This document shows positions 1 through 10,365 of a stretch of DNA of 64,000 nucleotides, piece by piece. The stretch covers positions 803,001-867,000 of the forward strand of contig NZ_JARKIN010000001.1 of assembly GCF_029351045.1 (NCBI RefSeq), given 5' to 3'. The position numbers and the translations under genes are program-made. Below the pieces are notes generated by a model that was not told the DNA's origin, searched no databases, and saw only the letters and a list, made by a program, of their open reading frames with translations. The stretch's first letter is position 1; every line of letters begins with the position of its first letter. The DNA is from Streptomyces sp. WMMB303 (lineage in GTDB: Bacteria; Actinomycetota; Actinomycetes; Streptomycetales; Streptomycetaceae).

Positions 1-1085
1 CCGGAGAAGAGATAGGTTCCGGCGATCATCCAGCGCCGTCCCACGATGTCGAAGAGCGGCCCCAGAATGATCGGACCCAGCAGGTTCCCCGCGGCGAACG
101 CGAGCAGGTACATCGGCGCGTCCTTGTCGGAGACGCCGTAGAACTTCGTCAGCACCAGGGTGTACGTGAAGAAGATCGCGTTGTAGAGGAACGACTGCGT
201 GATCATCAGCGTGGAGGCGAGCACGGCCCGCTTGGGGTACCTCCGGAAGAGCACCCGCAGCAGCGTGACGTAGGTGCTGTGCGCCGACTCGCTGATCTCG
301 ATGGCGTCCTTGTCCTCGACCGGCGGCAGCTTCTTGCCGTGGCTGCGCACGGCGGACTCGATCCGGGCGATGGCGGCCTCGGCCTCGGCCTCCCGCCCGT
401 TCATGATCAGCCAGCGGGGGCTCTCGGGCAGATGGCGCCGGACGAACAGCACGGAGAAGCCCAGCACCGGGCCGAGCAGGAAGCCGATCCGCCAGCCGAC
501 CGCGTCGTCGAAGGAGCTGAGGATCACCAGTTCGGCGACGGTGCCGACCATGGCGCCGGCCCAGTAGGTGCCGTTGACCAGCAGATCGACCCGGCCCCGG
601 AAGCGGGCGGGCATCATCTCCTGGATCGCCGAGTTGATGGCCGCGTACTCGCCGCCGATACCGGTTCCGGCGATGAAGCGGGTCAGGTACAGGAAGGCGT
701 CCCAGCCGGGCCCCTGCCCGTAGGTGAGGGCGGTCAGTCCACTGCCGAACAGATAGACGCCGAACGTCAGCAGGAAGAGCTTCCGCCGCCCGAAGCGGTC
801 GGCCATCCGGCCGAAGAAGAGCGCACCGGTGACCTGGCCGACCAGGTAGACGGTCGCGATCAGCCCCGCCTCGCTGGAGGAGAGCCCCAGGGTGTCCGAG
901 CGGGTGAGGACCGGGGTGATCGAGCTGGCGACCGTGATCTCCAGGCCGTCCAGGATCCACGCACAGCCCAGCGCCGCGATCATCTTCGTGTGGAAGCCGG
1001 ACCAGGGCATCCGGTCGATACGAGCAGGGATCAGGCTGCGGAGCGGTGAGTCCGCCGGACGGGATGATGAGTTCGCTGCTGCCAC
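1..1085 (-). CDS. MFS transporter, sugar-porter type (3' part cut off by window edge)
   Basis: The minus-strand frame is open from a GTG at 1085 to the window edge, about 361 codons. It encodes a multi-pass membrane protein of the major facilitator superfamily. Sugar-porter hallmarks are visible: GRMADRFGRRK in the loop after TM2, RFIAGTGIGGEYAAINS in TM4-5, and PESPRWL before the central loop. The family imports sugars, aromatic acids or other small solutes with protons; the substrate cannot be told here. GGTGA lies a few bases before the GTG and supports that start. The rest of the gene lies left of position 1. Confidence 0.88.
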   Translation of the reverse strand, partial: MAAANSSSRPADSPLRSLIPARIDRMPWSGFHTKMIAALGCAWILDGLEITVASSITPVLTRSDTLGLSSSEAGLIATVYLVGQVTGALFFGRMADRFGRRKLFLLTFGVYLFGSGLTALTYGQGPGWDAFLYLTRFIAGTGIGGEYAAINSAIQEMMPARFRGRVDLLVNGTYWAGAMVGTVAELVILSSFDDAVGWRIGFLLGPVLGFSVLFVRRHLPESPRWLIMNGREAEAEAAIARIESAVRSHGKKLPPVEDKDAIEISESAHSTYVTLLRVLFRRYPKRAVLASTLMITQSFLYNAIFFTYTLVLTKFYGVSDKDAPMYLLAFAAGNLLGPIILGPLFDIVGRRWMIAGTYLFS

Positions 1086-1151
1086 GACGTCACCCGTAAC
1101 CGCCGCCGACCGTCCATCAGAAGATCGTCCGGGCTTCTCACCCGAAAAGAT

Positions 1152-1184
1152 GAGGGGACATCCGCCGGTGACGGATGTCCCCTC
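1152..1184 (-). terminator. Rho-independent terminator of pheST
   Basis: A perfect 13-bp inverted repeat (1152-1164 with 1172-1184) encloses a 7-base loop. On the minus strand it lies just past the pheT stop and is followed by ATCTTTTCGG, a short U-run. Confidence 0.85.
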
Positions 1185-1205
1185 GAACGCCGGGGCGAGA
1201 TTCGG

Positions 1206-3760
1206 TCAGGCGCCCCGCAGCACCGCGCCCGTGCGCTCGACCGCCTCGGCGACGGCCGCGTCCCGCGCGGCGGACGCCTCCTCGGCCTTGAGCGTGCGGT
1301 CCGGAGCCCGGAAGCGCAGCGCGTAGGCCAGCGACTTACGCCCCGCACCCAGCTGCTCGCCGGTGAAGACGTCGAACAGCCGCAGCGACTCCAGCAGCTC
1401 CCCGGCGCCGGCCCGCAGCGCGCTCTCCACCGCGGCGGCCGGGACCGCCGCGTCCACGACCAGGGCCACGTCCTGCGTGGCCACCGGGAACGTGGACACG
1501 TGCGGAGCACGCACCGGGGTGCCTCCGGCCCGCTCGACCAGGTCGAGGTCCAGCTCCATGGCGCAGGTGCGCTCCGGCAGACCCAGGGCCTTCAGCACCC
1601 GCGGATGCAGCTCCCCGGCGTGCCCGGCCCGTACCTGCGCGCCGTCCAGCAGCACGTGCAGCGCGGCACAGCGTCCCGGATGCCAGGGCGCGAAAGCAGC
1701 GCTCTCCGCGGTGAGCCGCACGCCCGCCTCGGCGGCCACGGTGCGCGCCGCCTCGACGGCGTCGGCCCAGGTGGCGGGGCGGCCCGCGCCCCACCATCCG
1801 GCGCGCTCCCGGGAGCCGGCCAGGACGGCGGCCACATGCCGCGGCTGCTCGGGCAGCGCGGCGTCCAGCGACTCCAGCTCCTCCCGAGTGGGCCGCCGGG
1901 TGACCGGGGGCCGTCCGGCCGCGTTGCCGGCGCCGGTGGGCAGGAAGACCAGGCCCGTCTCGAACAGCGCCAGGTCATGGCTGCCGCGCCCGTCGTTGCG
2001 GCGCAGGGTGGCCAGCAGGCCGGGCAGCAGCGTGGTGCGCAGCCCGGGCTCCTCGTCCGAGAGCGGATTGACGAGCTGCACGGTGCGCCTGCGCGGGTCG
2101 CCCGCCTCCAGGCCCAGCCCGTCGAAGGCCGCGGCCCCGACGAACGGGTACGACGGTGCCTCCACGTAGCCCGCGCCCGCGAGCGCGCGGCCGACACGGC
2201 GGTGCAGCCGCTGGCGCTCGGTCAGTCCGCGGCCCGGCAGCGGCCTGGGCAGCGTGGACGGGAGGTTCTCATAGCCCTCCAGCCGGGCGACCTCTTCGGC
2301 CAGGTCGTTCGGGTCCGTGAGGTCGGGCCGCCAGGACGGCACGGTGACCGTCAGCTCGTCCGGCGCGCCAGGGGTGCCGGACGGCGCCGTGTTCCCGTAG
2401 ACGTCGCAGCCGACCTGCTGGAGCCGGCGCACGACCGTCTCCCGGCCGTAGCCGACGCCCGCGACGCGCTCGGGGTGGTCGGCGGCCATCCGGACCGTAC
2501 GCGGCCCGGAGGGAGTGGTGATCTCGGTGACGCCCGGGTCTGCTGTGCCGCCCGCGAGGAGCTTGAGCAGGTCGACGGTGCGCTGCGCCGCCGCTGCCGC
2601 CGCCTGCGGATCGACGCCGCGCTCGAAGCGGCGCGACGCCTCCGAGGAGAGCTTGTGGCGGCGTGCGCTGCGGGCGACGGAGACCGGGTCGAAGTGCGCG
2701 GCCTCGATCACCACGTCCGTCGTACCGGCGGCGGGGGCGCCGTCCGGGCCGGCGGCCGCGTCGGCGATCTCGGTGTCGGCGCCGCCCATCACACCCGCCA
2801 GGCCGATGGGCCCGCGGTCGTCGGTGATGACCAGGTCACCGGGGTCGAGCGTGCGCTTGACCCCGTCGAGGGTGATCAGCTTCTCGCCGCTCTCGGCGCG
2901 GCGCACCCCGATGGTGCCCTGGACGCGGGAGCGGTCATAGGCGTGCAGCGGCTGGCCCAGTTCCAGCATCACGTAGTTGGTGATGTCGACGGGCAGCGAG
3001 ACCGGGCGCATCCCGGCCTTCTGCAGCCTGCGCTGCAGCCAGATCGGGGACCGGGCCCCGGGCCGCAGTCCGGAGACGGTGCGCGCGGTGAACCGGTCGC
3101 AGCCCAGCGGGTCGGCGACCCGCACCGGGTAGCCGTCCGCGGTCGGCGGGGGCACGTCCAGCAGTGCCGGGTCGCGCAGCGGCAGCCCGTAGGCGGTCGC
3201 CGTCTCCCGGGCCAGGCCGCGCAGCGAGAGGCAGTAGCCGCGGTCGGGCGTCACCGCGATGTCGAGGACCTCGTCCACGAGTTCGAGCAGCTCGATCGCG
3301 TCGGTGCCGGCCTCGTGCTCCGGCGACAGCACCAGGATCCCGCCGTGGTCCTCGCCCAGGCCCAGCTCCCGCTCGGAGCAGATCATGCCCTCCGAGACGT
3401 GCCCGTAGGTCTTCCGGGCACTGATCTCGAACCCGCCGGGCAGCACGGCGCCCGGCAGCACGACGACGACCTTGTCGCCGACGGCGAAGTTGGTGGCCCC
3501 GCAGATGAGGTTCTGCGGCTCCCCGGTGCCGTTCGCCCCGCCCACGTCCACCTGGCAGTAGCGGATCGGCTTCTTGAACCCGGACAGCTCCTCGATGGCC
3601 AGAACCCGGCCCACCACCAGCGGGCCCTTGAGCCCGGCACCGGTCCGCTCCACCGTCTCGACCTCGAGCCCGGCCGCGATCAGCCTGGCCGCGACGTCCC
3701 GCCCGGTCTCGGAGGCCGGCAGGTCGACGTACTCCCGCAGCCACGAAAGCGGCGCCCGCA

Positions 3761-3761
<1 letters not shown>
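1206..3761 (-). CDS. pheT: Phenylalanine--tRNA ligase beta subunit
   Basis: Beta subunit of the cytoplasmic alpha2-beta2 phenylalanyl-tRNA synthetase, which charges tRNA-Phe; beta binds the tRNA and carries the editing site. The 851 residues match the bacterial size. The order is an N-terminal EMAP/OB-like tRNA-binding domain (about 40-150), the B3/B4 editing domain (about 200-390), B5 (about 400-490), the catalytic-like core, and a C-terminal anticodon-binding FDX-ACB domain (about 755-850). The start [15 protein letters not shown] is typical. The ATG overlaps the pheS stop by one base (TGATG), so the pair is translationally coupled. Confidence 0.98.
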
Positions 3762-4948
<1,187 letters not shown>

Positions 4949-5044
4949 CTAAGGGGGGCCGCCCGGTGGCGGACACGCGGAGGCCGCCGGGCCTGCGGTG
5001 CCTGGTTGCGGAGTCGGCCCGTGCGCGCCGGTGGAGCTTCGGGG

Positions 5045-6163
5045 TCAGGCCAGGAAGGCCGGGGCGCCCACGGGCAGGATAAATCGGAACCGGGCCCCGC
5101 TCGCGCCCGCGCTCTCGGATCCCGCACCGGCCTGAGGCCGCGCGGCGGCCCCGGAGCGGTCGGCGCCCTGCGCCCGTTCGACGGTGATGACACCGCCGTG
5201 CGCCTCCACGATGCCCTTGACGATGTAGAGGCCCAGGCCCGTACCGCCGCGCCTGCTGCCGCGCCAGAAGCGGGTGAACACGCGGCTCATGGACTCCTCC
5301 GGGATACCTGGCCCCTCGTCGCTGACCGTGACGGCCGTCCCGGCGGTGCCGGGCTCCCGCGGGGACGACGCGGGACGTACCTCGATGGTGACAGTTCCCT
5401 CGCCGTGCCGCACCGCGTTTTCCAGCAGGTTGGCGAGCACCTGCTCGATCTTGTCGGGATCGGCCCACAGGTCGGGGAGCGAGTCGGCGATCTCCGTGCG
5501 GAAGCGGGAGGCGGGCTCGCCCGCGGCGATGTGGGCCTCCACATGCCGCCGCACCACGGCCGGCAGGTCGAGCCGCTGGCGGCGCACCTCCAGCCGCCCG
5601 GAGTCGATGCGGGAGATGTCCAGCAGTTCGGCGATGAGCCGTGTGACGCGGTTGGCGTCCGCGTTGACAGTCTCCAGCATCAGCCGCTTCTGGTCGTCGG
5701 TGAAACGCTCCCACTTGGCCAGCAGCGTCGCGGTGAACCCTTTGACTGAGGTGAGCGGCGAGCGCAGCTCGTGCGCGACGGTGGCGATCAGCTCCGCGTG
5801 ACTGCGCTCGGTGCGCCGTCTGGCCTCGGTGCCGCGCAGCGTGACGACGACCCGCTCGACCGGCCCGCGCGGGCGGTCCCGCACATAGCGCGCCGCGACC
5901 AGCACCTCGTGGCCGCCGGGCAGCAGCAGGTTCCGCTCGGGCTGCGCGCTGCGGATCACGAGTCCGCCGTACGGGTCGGTCAGCTGCCACCAGCGGCGCC
6001 CGTCCAGGTCCTCCAGCGGGAGCGCGATGTGCAGCGGGCTCCCCAGCACCTCCTCCCGGGACCGCCCGGTGATGCGGACCGCCGCGGCGTTGAAGCAGAC
6101 GACCCGCCCGGCGCCGTCGGCGATCACGAGTCCGTCAGGCAGGTCGTCGGGCTGCACGTCCAT
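5045..6163 (-). CDS. PAS-domain sensor histidine kinase, orphan
   Basis: The 372-residue protein has no obvious membrane segment, so it is probably cytoplasmic. Residues 1-110 form a PAS sensor domain. A HisKA domain follows, with the phospho-acceptor His131 in AHELRSPLTSVKG. The HATPase domain has an N box (NLLENAVRHG), a G1 box (DEGPGIP) and a G2 box (GGTGLGLYIVK). No response-regulator gene is adjacent; the nearest, at 58869, is on the other strand and far away. It sits between translation genes (TrmH-type methyltransferase upstream, pheS downstream) on the same strand. The signal and partner are unknown. Confidence 0.93.
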   Translation of the reverse strand: MDVQPDDLPDGLVIADGAGRVVCFNAAAVRITGRSREEVLGSPLHIALPLEDLDGRRWWQLTDPYGGLVIRSAQPERNLLLPGGHEVLVAARYVRDRPRGPVERVVVTLRGTEARRRTERSHAELIATVAHELRSPLTSVKGFTATLLAKWERFTDDQKRLMLETVNADANRVTRLIAELLDISRIDSGRLEVRRQRLDLPAVVRRHVEAHIAAGEPASRFRTEIADSLPDLWADPDKIEQVLANLLENAVRHGEGTVTIEVRPASSPREPGTAGTAVTVSDEGPGIPEESMSRVFTRFWRGSRRGGTGLGLYIVKGIVEAHGGVITVERAQGADRSGAAARPQAGAGSESAGASGARFRFILPVGAPAFLA

Positions 6164-6214
6164 GCCGTTCCGCCCCTCCTCCGGCGCCCTCGGTACCCGG
6201 CGCCCGGGGGCGAC

Positions 6215-6220
6215 ACCCTA
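6215..6220 (-). promoter_or_regulatory. Possible -10 element for the histidine kinase gene
   Basis: TAGGGT on the minus strand lies about 50 bases before the ATG at 6163, matching the actinobacterial TANNNT -10 box. I see no convincing -35. Confidence 0.3.
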
Positions 6221-6266
6221 CTAGCTCTGGGTGACCGCGTGGCACCTCAGCGGGCACGGCGGCAGC

Positions 6267-7070
6267 TCAGCGGGCACGCTGGGCGCGCGCCGAGGCGTAG
6301 AGGCAGACCGCGGCGGCCGTCGCGAGGTTGAGGCTTTCCGCGCGGCCGTGCAGCGGCACCCGCACCACCGCGTCCGCCAGCGCCCGCGTCGCCTCCGGCA
6401 GCCCCCACGCCTCGTTGCCGAACACCCAGGCGGTGGGCCCGGCCATCGCCCCGGCGTCCAGCTCCTCGTCCAGGTCCCGCTCCCCGGTGCCGTCGGCGGC
6501 CACCACCCGCACCCCGGCCCCGGACAGGGCCCGGGCCGCCTCCTCGACGGGAACACCGACGGCGACGGGCAGGTGGAAGAGCGAACCGGCGGAGGACCGC
6601 ACCGCCTTGGGGTTGTACAGGTCCACCGAGGCGTCGGTCAGCACCACCGCGTCGGCTCCGGCGGCGTCGGCGCAGCGCAGCACGGTGCCCGCGTTCCCGG
6701 GATCGCGCACATGCGCGAGAACGGCGACCAGCCGGGGGCGGGCCGCCACGATCTCGGCGAAAGGCCGGTCGACGAAGCGGCAGAGCCCCACGACGCCCTG
6801 CGGGGTGACGGTGTCGGACATCTCCGCGACCACCTCGTCGGAGGCGGTGAGCACCGGGACGCGGGCCGCTCGGGCGGCGTCCAGCAGGTCCGCGTGCCGG
6901 GCGGCGGCCTCCGGCGTCGCGTAGACCTCGACCAGGTGCTCCAGCGCCTCCCGCACCGCCTGCGGCCCCTCGGCCAGGAACCGCCGCTCCTTGCCGCGGA
7001 AGCTCCGCTTGCCGAGCTTGCGGGCGGTGACGACGCGGGGCGACCGCAGCGAGGTCAACTCGGGGGGCAT
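6267..7070 (-). CDS. TrmH/SpoU-family RNA 2'-O-methyltransferase
   Basis: An SPOUT-fold, SAM-dependent enzyme that methylates ribose 2'-OH groups of rRNA or tRNA. The three SpoU motifs are present: NAGTVLRCADAAG, FGNEAWGLP and ESLNLATAAAVCLY, the last forming the knotted SAM pocket. The N-terminal 100 residues resemble the substrate-binding domain of 23S rRNA methylases. I prefer the ATG at 7070 (MPPELTSLRSPRVV, 267 residues), because conserved sequence begins there; the frame stays open to 7121 but that extension looks unlike the family. Its place just after rplT suggests an rRNA target, though the nucleotide cannot be predicted. Confidence 0.9.
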   Translation of the reverse strand: MPPELTSLRSPRVVTARKLGKRSFRGKERRFLAEGPQAVREALEHLVEVYATPEAAARHADLLDAARAARVPVLTASDEVVAEMSDTVTPQGVVGLCRFVDRPFAEIVAARPRLVAVLAHVRDPGNAGTVLRCADAAGADAVVLTDASVDLYNPKAVRSSAGSLFHLPVAVGVPVEEAARALSGAGVRVVAADGTGERDLDEELDAGAMAGPTAWVFGNEAWGLPEATRALADAVVRVPLHGRAESLNLATAAAVCLYASARAQRAR

Positions 7071-7125
7071 GGAGGGTGCTCGCTCACTTTCGGGGAGGGG
7101 CGGGCAGCAGTCGCCGCACACAGTT

Positions 7126-7156
7126 CTCGCCGCCGCGGCGAAGCCACGGCGGCGAG
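7126..7156 (-). terminator. GC-rich hairpin after rplT
   Basis: A 10-bp perfect inverted repeat (7126-7135 with 7147-7156) with an 11-base loop lies about 50 bases past the rplT stop on the minus strand. No U-run follows, so it could be a partial terminator or an mRNA-processing stem between rplT and the methyltransferase gene. Confidence 0.5.
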
Positions 7157-7206
7157 GGTCCGGCGACAGGGGCCGAAGGGGCGGCGCGAAGCCGTCAGCC
7201 GGAGGT

Positions 7207-7590
7207 TCAGGCTGCCTTCGGGGCGTTGACGTCGCTCGGCAGCGCCTTCTGCGCGACCTCGACCAGCGCGGTGAAGGCCGCGGCGTCGTTGACCGCGAGG
7301 TCGGCCAGCATCTTGCGGTCGACCTCGACGGAGGCGGCCTTCAGACCCTGGATGAAGCGGTTGTAGGTGATGCCGTTGGCGCGGGCAGCGGCGTTGATCC
7401 GCTGGATCCACAGCTGCCGGAAGTCGCCCTTGCGCTTCTTGCGGTCGTTGTAGTTGTAGACGTAGGAGTGGGTGACCTGCTCCTTCGCCTTGCGGTACAG
7501 GCGCGACCGCTGGCCGCGGTAGCCGCTGGCCTGGTCCAGGATCGCCCGGCGCTTCTTCTGAGCGTTGACCGCCCGCTTGACGCGTGCCAC
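7207..7590 (-). CDS. rplT: 50S ribosomal protein L20
   Basis: L20 binds 23S rRNA early in 50S assembly. The 127-residue, lysine- and arginine-rich protein begins [15 protein letters not shown] and has the family's N-terminal helix plus globular C-terminal domain. The GTAATC-type spacer and AAGGAGTAATCAC before the start give a good ribosome-binding site. It is the third gene of the infC-rpmI-rplT operon. In several bacteria L20 represses this operon through the leader mRNA; whether that holds here is unknown. Confidence 0.98.
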   Translation of the reverse strand: MARVKRAVNAQKKRRAILDQASGYRGQRSRLYRKAKEQVTHSYVYNYNDRKKRKGDFRQLWIQRINAAARANGITYNRFIQGLKAASVEVDRKMLADLAVNDAAAFTALVEVAQKALPSDVNAPKAA

Positions 7591-7670
7591 GTGATTACTC
7601 CTTGTTGGCGGGTCCGGGAAGGGGCTTCACTGCCCGGCCCGAGTCGATGGGGTCCCGGTCGTGCGGGGAC

Positions 7671-7865
7671 TTACTTGCCGAGAAGCTTCTTGATCTTCTT
7701 GGCGTCGGCCGGGGCCGCTTCGGTCTTGCCGGCAAGGCGGCGCGTCAGCGTGGACGGCTTGTGCTCGAGAAGGTGGCGGCGGCCGGCGCGCTGGCGCATC
7801 ACCTTGCCGGAGCCGGTGACCTTGAAGCGCTTGCGGGCACCACTGTGCGTCTTGTTCTTCGGCAT
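7671..7865 (-). CDS. rpmI: 50S ribosomal protein L35
   Basis: A 64-residue basic protein starting [15 protein letters not shown], the standard L35 sequence, part of the large ribosomal subunit. GAGGAGTG lies upstream of the ATG as a strong ribosome-binding site. It lies 80 bases before rplT and 101 bases after infC on the same strand. Confidence 0.98.
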   Translation of the reverse strand: MPKNKTHSGARKRFKVTGSGKVMRQRAGRRHLLEHKPSTLTRRLAGKTEAAPADAKKIKKLLGK

Positions 7866-7966
7866 GTCGCCGTTTCACTCCTCGTCGAGACGCTCCCGGT
7901 GCCCGGCGGGCAGGCGGAAGCGCCGTTCGTTCGTTTCGGGTTCCAGGGCGGGTGCCCCGGGAGAAC

Positions 7967-8587
7967 TCACGCCTCGGCAGGCTCCTCGGCGGACTCCTCA
8001 GCGGGTGCGGCCCCCTGCTGGCGCTCCGCCTTGCGGGCGGCCTGCGCCTCACGGGCCTCGGCCATGGCCTCGGTCTTCTTCTTGTGCGGACCGAGAACCA
8101 TGATCATGTTGCGGCCGTCCTGCTTCGGGTTGGACTCCACGAAGCCCAGGTCCGCCACGTCGTCCGCGAGCCGCTGCAGCAGTCGGAAGCCCAGCTCGGG
8201 GCGGGACTGCTCACGACCGCGGAACATGATCGTGATCTTGACCTTGTCACCCTGCTTGAGGAACCGGACGACGTGACCCTTCTTGGTGTCGTAGTCGTGC
8301 GGATCGATCTTCGGCCGGAGCTTCATCTCCTTGATGACCGTGTGCGCCTGGTTCTTGCGCGCTTCACGGGCCTTCATGGCCGACTCGTACTTGAACTTGC
8401 CGTAGTCCATGAGCTTGCACACCGGCGGACGGGCGTTCGCCGCGACCTCGACCAGGTCGAGGTCGTACTCCTGGGCGAGCTCCAGGGCCTTGGCAAGCGG
8501 CACGATGCCGACCTGCTCGCCGCTGGGACCGACGAGTCGCACCTCGGGGACGCGAATGCGGTCGTTGATGCGGGGCTCGGCGCTGAT
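7967..8587 (-). CDS. infC: Translation initiation factor IF-3 (non-canonical AUC start)
   Basis: IF-3 keeps 30S subunits free and proofreads the start codon. The protein has the N domain ([15 protein letters not shown]), a basic linker, and the C domain ([24 protein letters not shown]) that binds 16S rRNA; an acidic, alanine-rich tail follows. No ATG, GTG or TTG lies in frame near the conserved beginning: the nearest in-frame start is 73 codons upstream and would add unrelated sequence. Instead GAGGAGG (8592-8598) precedes an ATC at 8585-8587 by four bases, giving [16 protein letters not shown], which lines up with the M-STETRVNERIRVPEV start I recall for mycobacterial IF-3. Discrimination against such a codon by IF-3 itself is the classic autoregulation known for AUU in E. 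coli. The product would be 206 residues. Confidence 0.93.
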   Translation of the reverse strand: MSAEPRINDRIRVPEVRLVGPSGEQVGIVPLAKALELAQEYDLDLVEVAANARPPVCKLMDYGKFKYESAMKAREARKNQAHTVIKEMKLRPKIDPHDYDTKKGHVVRFLKQGDKVKITIMFRGREQSRPELGFRLLQRLADDVADLGFVESNPKQDGRNMIMVLGPHKKKTEAMAEAREAQAARKAERQQGAAPAEESAEEPAEA

Positions 8588-8675
8588 GGGGCCTCCTCGG
8601 GTACACCGCGCGAGCGTCTGGCGGACGGCCGCGCATGAGTCTGTAATCAGTTGGTGACCACCGCACGCGGACGCG

Positions 8676-8746
8676 AAAAACGCCCCGGACGGGTCACAGG
8701 CGGGGCTCCTCACAGACCGGGAGCACCGCCGCGGAAACCGCGGGGC
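8676..8746 (-). promoter_or_regulatory. Candidate transcription attenuator in the infC leader
   Basis: On the minus strand, GCCCCG (8701-8706) and CGGGGC (8682-8687) can pair around a 13-base loop and are followed at once by GTTTTT (8676-8681). That is an intrinsic-terminator shape lying about 90 bases before infC. A second copy of the 5' arm, GCCCCG at 8741-8746, could compete for the same 3' arm, and CCGCGG-TTT-CCGCGG (8729-8743) forms another stem. Mutually exclusive pairing is inferred; no reading-frame leader peptide is evident. Confidence 0.5.
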
Positions 8747-9025
8747 GCAGCCTGACCTTTGACCCGCGGCCCGGAGGGCCACCAGGTGGGAGAGCGGAGC
8801 CTCCACTTGCGGGCTGGAGGCGGTCCCTGTCGCTGGCGGCGGGGACGGACTTCAGCCGGTCGATTTCCCAGCATAGCAGCAGGGGGCCGGGAACGCCGCC
8901 CGGCACCCGCCGCGACGCGGCCGGACCCGCCGGCCTTCGCGGCTGTCGCGCCGGGGCCGGGGCCGGGGCCCCGCCGCCGCTGCGGGCCGCGCGGACCGTA
9001 CGACAATACGGGAGCGGCGGGGGCT

Positions 9026-9031
9026 TAGGGT
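9026..9031 (+). promoter_or_regulatory. -10 box of a likely leaderless transcript (DUF1844 gene)
   Basis: TAGGGT ends seven bases before the ATG at 9039, so transcription would start at or next to the start codon. Confidence 0.5.
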
Positions 9032-9038
9032 GATCCGC

Positions 9039-9413
9039 ATGAGTGACGCCGCAGCCGCCGGGGAGCCCTCCGGTCAGACCCCCGACTTCGACAACCTGAC
9101 CCGCGACATCGCGGACGTGCCGGCCGTCGAGGTGATCACCACCGTCGCGGTGCACCTGATGAGCTCCGCCGCCGTCAACCTCGGCCTGGCCGAGGAGGGC
9201 GCCCAGCACAAGGACCTGGACGAGGCACGCAAGCTGATCCAGGCACTGGCCGGACTGGTCACCGCGAGCGCCACCGAGATCGGCTCGTACCACGCCGCGC
9301 CGCTGCGCGACGGCCTCAAGTCGCTCCAGCTCGCCTTCCGCGAGGCGTCCGCCGTCCCGGACGAGCCGGGGCAGGGGCCCGGCGAGAAGTACACCGGGCC
9401 CGTGCACGGCTGA
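9039..9413 (+). CDS. DUF1844 domain protein
   Basis: A small, soluble, largely helical protein of 124 residues with the DUF1844 pattern VEVITTVAVHLMSSAAVNLGL and DLDEARKLIQALAGLV. Its function is not known to me; in actinomycetes it is usually found next to infC, as here, transcribed divergently from it. A GTG nine bases upstream (9030) is in frame, but the ATG at 9039 fits the TAGGGT box and the conserved start MSD better. Confidence 0.85.
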   Translation: MSDAAAAGEPSGQTPDFDNLTRDIADVPAVEVITTVAVHLMSSAAVNLGLAEEGAQHKDLDEARKLIQALAGLVTASATEIGSYHAAPLRDGLKSLQLAFREASAVPDEPGQGPGEKYTGPVHG

Positions 9414-9459
9414 GCAGCGGGACCGCTGCCGCGCGGGGCCGTCCGGGACCGTGCGCATC

Positions 9460-10224
9460 TCAGTCGATCCGCGCCTCGCGGCGCGGCCTGCGGTTGGGCT
9501 GCGGGTGCGTGACCACATGCACGTAGGCCGCCACGGCTCCGCCCACCAGCGGCGCGACGATGAACATCCACAGCTGGGTGAGGGCTGCTCCGCCCGCGAA
9601 GAGGGCGGGCCCCAGGCTCCGGGCCGGGTTCACCGAGGTTCCGGTCAGCGGGATGCCGACCAGGTGGACGACGGCCAGCGCGATACCGATGGGCAGCCCG
9701 TCGAAGCCGACCACCGCCACCTTGTGGGTGACCGCGAGCACGGTGTAGACGAACAGGAACGTCAGCACCACCTCGGCGACGAAGGCGCCGCCGGTGTTGA
9801 TGTGCACCGCCGAGCGGTCACCGAAGCCGTTGCTGCCGAAGCTTCCGCTCGTCTCCAGGCCGGGCACCTGCTTGGCGACGAGGAACAGCAGCGCGGCGCC
9901 CGCGATCCCGCCGACGAGCTGCGAGACCCAGTACTTGACCGCCAGCTCCAGATCGAGCCGCCCGGCCAGGAACATCCCCAGCGTCACCGCGGGGTTGAGG
10001 TGGGAGCCGGAGATCGGGCCGATGGCGTATGCCATCGCCAGCATCACGAAGCCGAACGTGAGCGCGATACCCAGCGAGCCGACGTACTCGGCCGCCAGCA
10101 CGGCGGCGCCCACGCCGAAGAACACCAGCAGCAGAGTGCCCAGGAACTCCGCGGCGATCGGCTGTGGCTTGTCTTCCAGGTCTCTGAGCTGTTCCGGACT
10201 GGCCTGGAGCGACTTGACCTGCAT
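9460..10224 (-). CDS. aqpZ: Aquaporin, MIP family
   Basis: A 254-residue six-helix channel of the major intrinsic protein family, for water and perhaps small uncharged solutes. Both pore NPA motifs are present: SHLNPAVTLG after the second helix and TSVNPARSLGPA after the fifth. The arginine after the second NPA and the compact loops favour a water-selective AqpZ type over a glycerol facilitator, although the roughly 25-residue polar N-terminus is longer than in E. coli. GGAGG precedes the start. An 8-bp inverted repeat (10262-10269 with 10290-10297) lies upstream and may be part of its promoter. Confidence 0.92.
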   Translation of the reverse strand: MQVKSLQASPEQLRDLEDKPQPIAAEFLGTLLLVFFGVGAAVLAAEYVGSLGIALTFGFVMLAMAYAIGPISGSHLNPAVTLGMFLAGRLDLELAVKYWVSQLVGGIAGAALLFLVAKQVPGLETSGSFGSNGFGDRSAVHINTGGAFVAEVVLTFLFVYTVLAVTHKVAVVGFDGLPIGIALAVVHLVGIPLTGTSVNPARSLGPALFAGGAALTQLWMFIVAPLVGGAVAAYVHVVTHPQPNRRPRREARID

Positions 10225-10365
10225 GTCGACCTCCCGTGGGGGTCGTCGGAGACGGCCGGGGGTCGGACATTCCCGGCATTCCTCCCGAGTGTCCGACGCG
10301 GCCGCCCGGCTCGCACGTCGGGACGGCCCGCCCGGACACCGCCCGGACGGCGCCGGACGCGCCCG

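Larger units (their letters stand above)
8588..9038. other. Divergent intergenic region, infC leader and DUF1844 promoter
   Basis: This 451-base gap holds no convincing gene. The infC half carries the hairpins described separately at 8676-8746. The right end carries a TAGGGT box for the DUF1844 gene. The central part (about 8760-9000) is GC-rich and shows no clear promoter for infC. Confidence 0.7.

Noticed and set aside
8588..8806. Upstream extension of infC to an in-frame ATG at 8806
   Set aside because: The added 73 residues have no IF-3 similarity, span the terminator-like hairpin and lack a ribosome-binding site.
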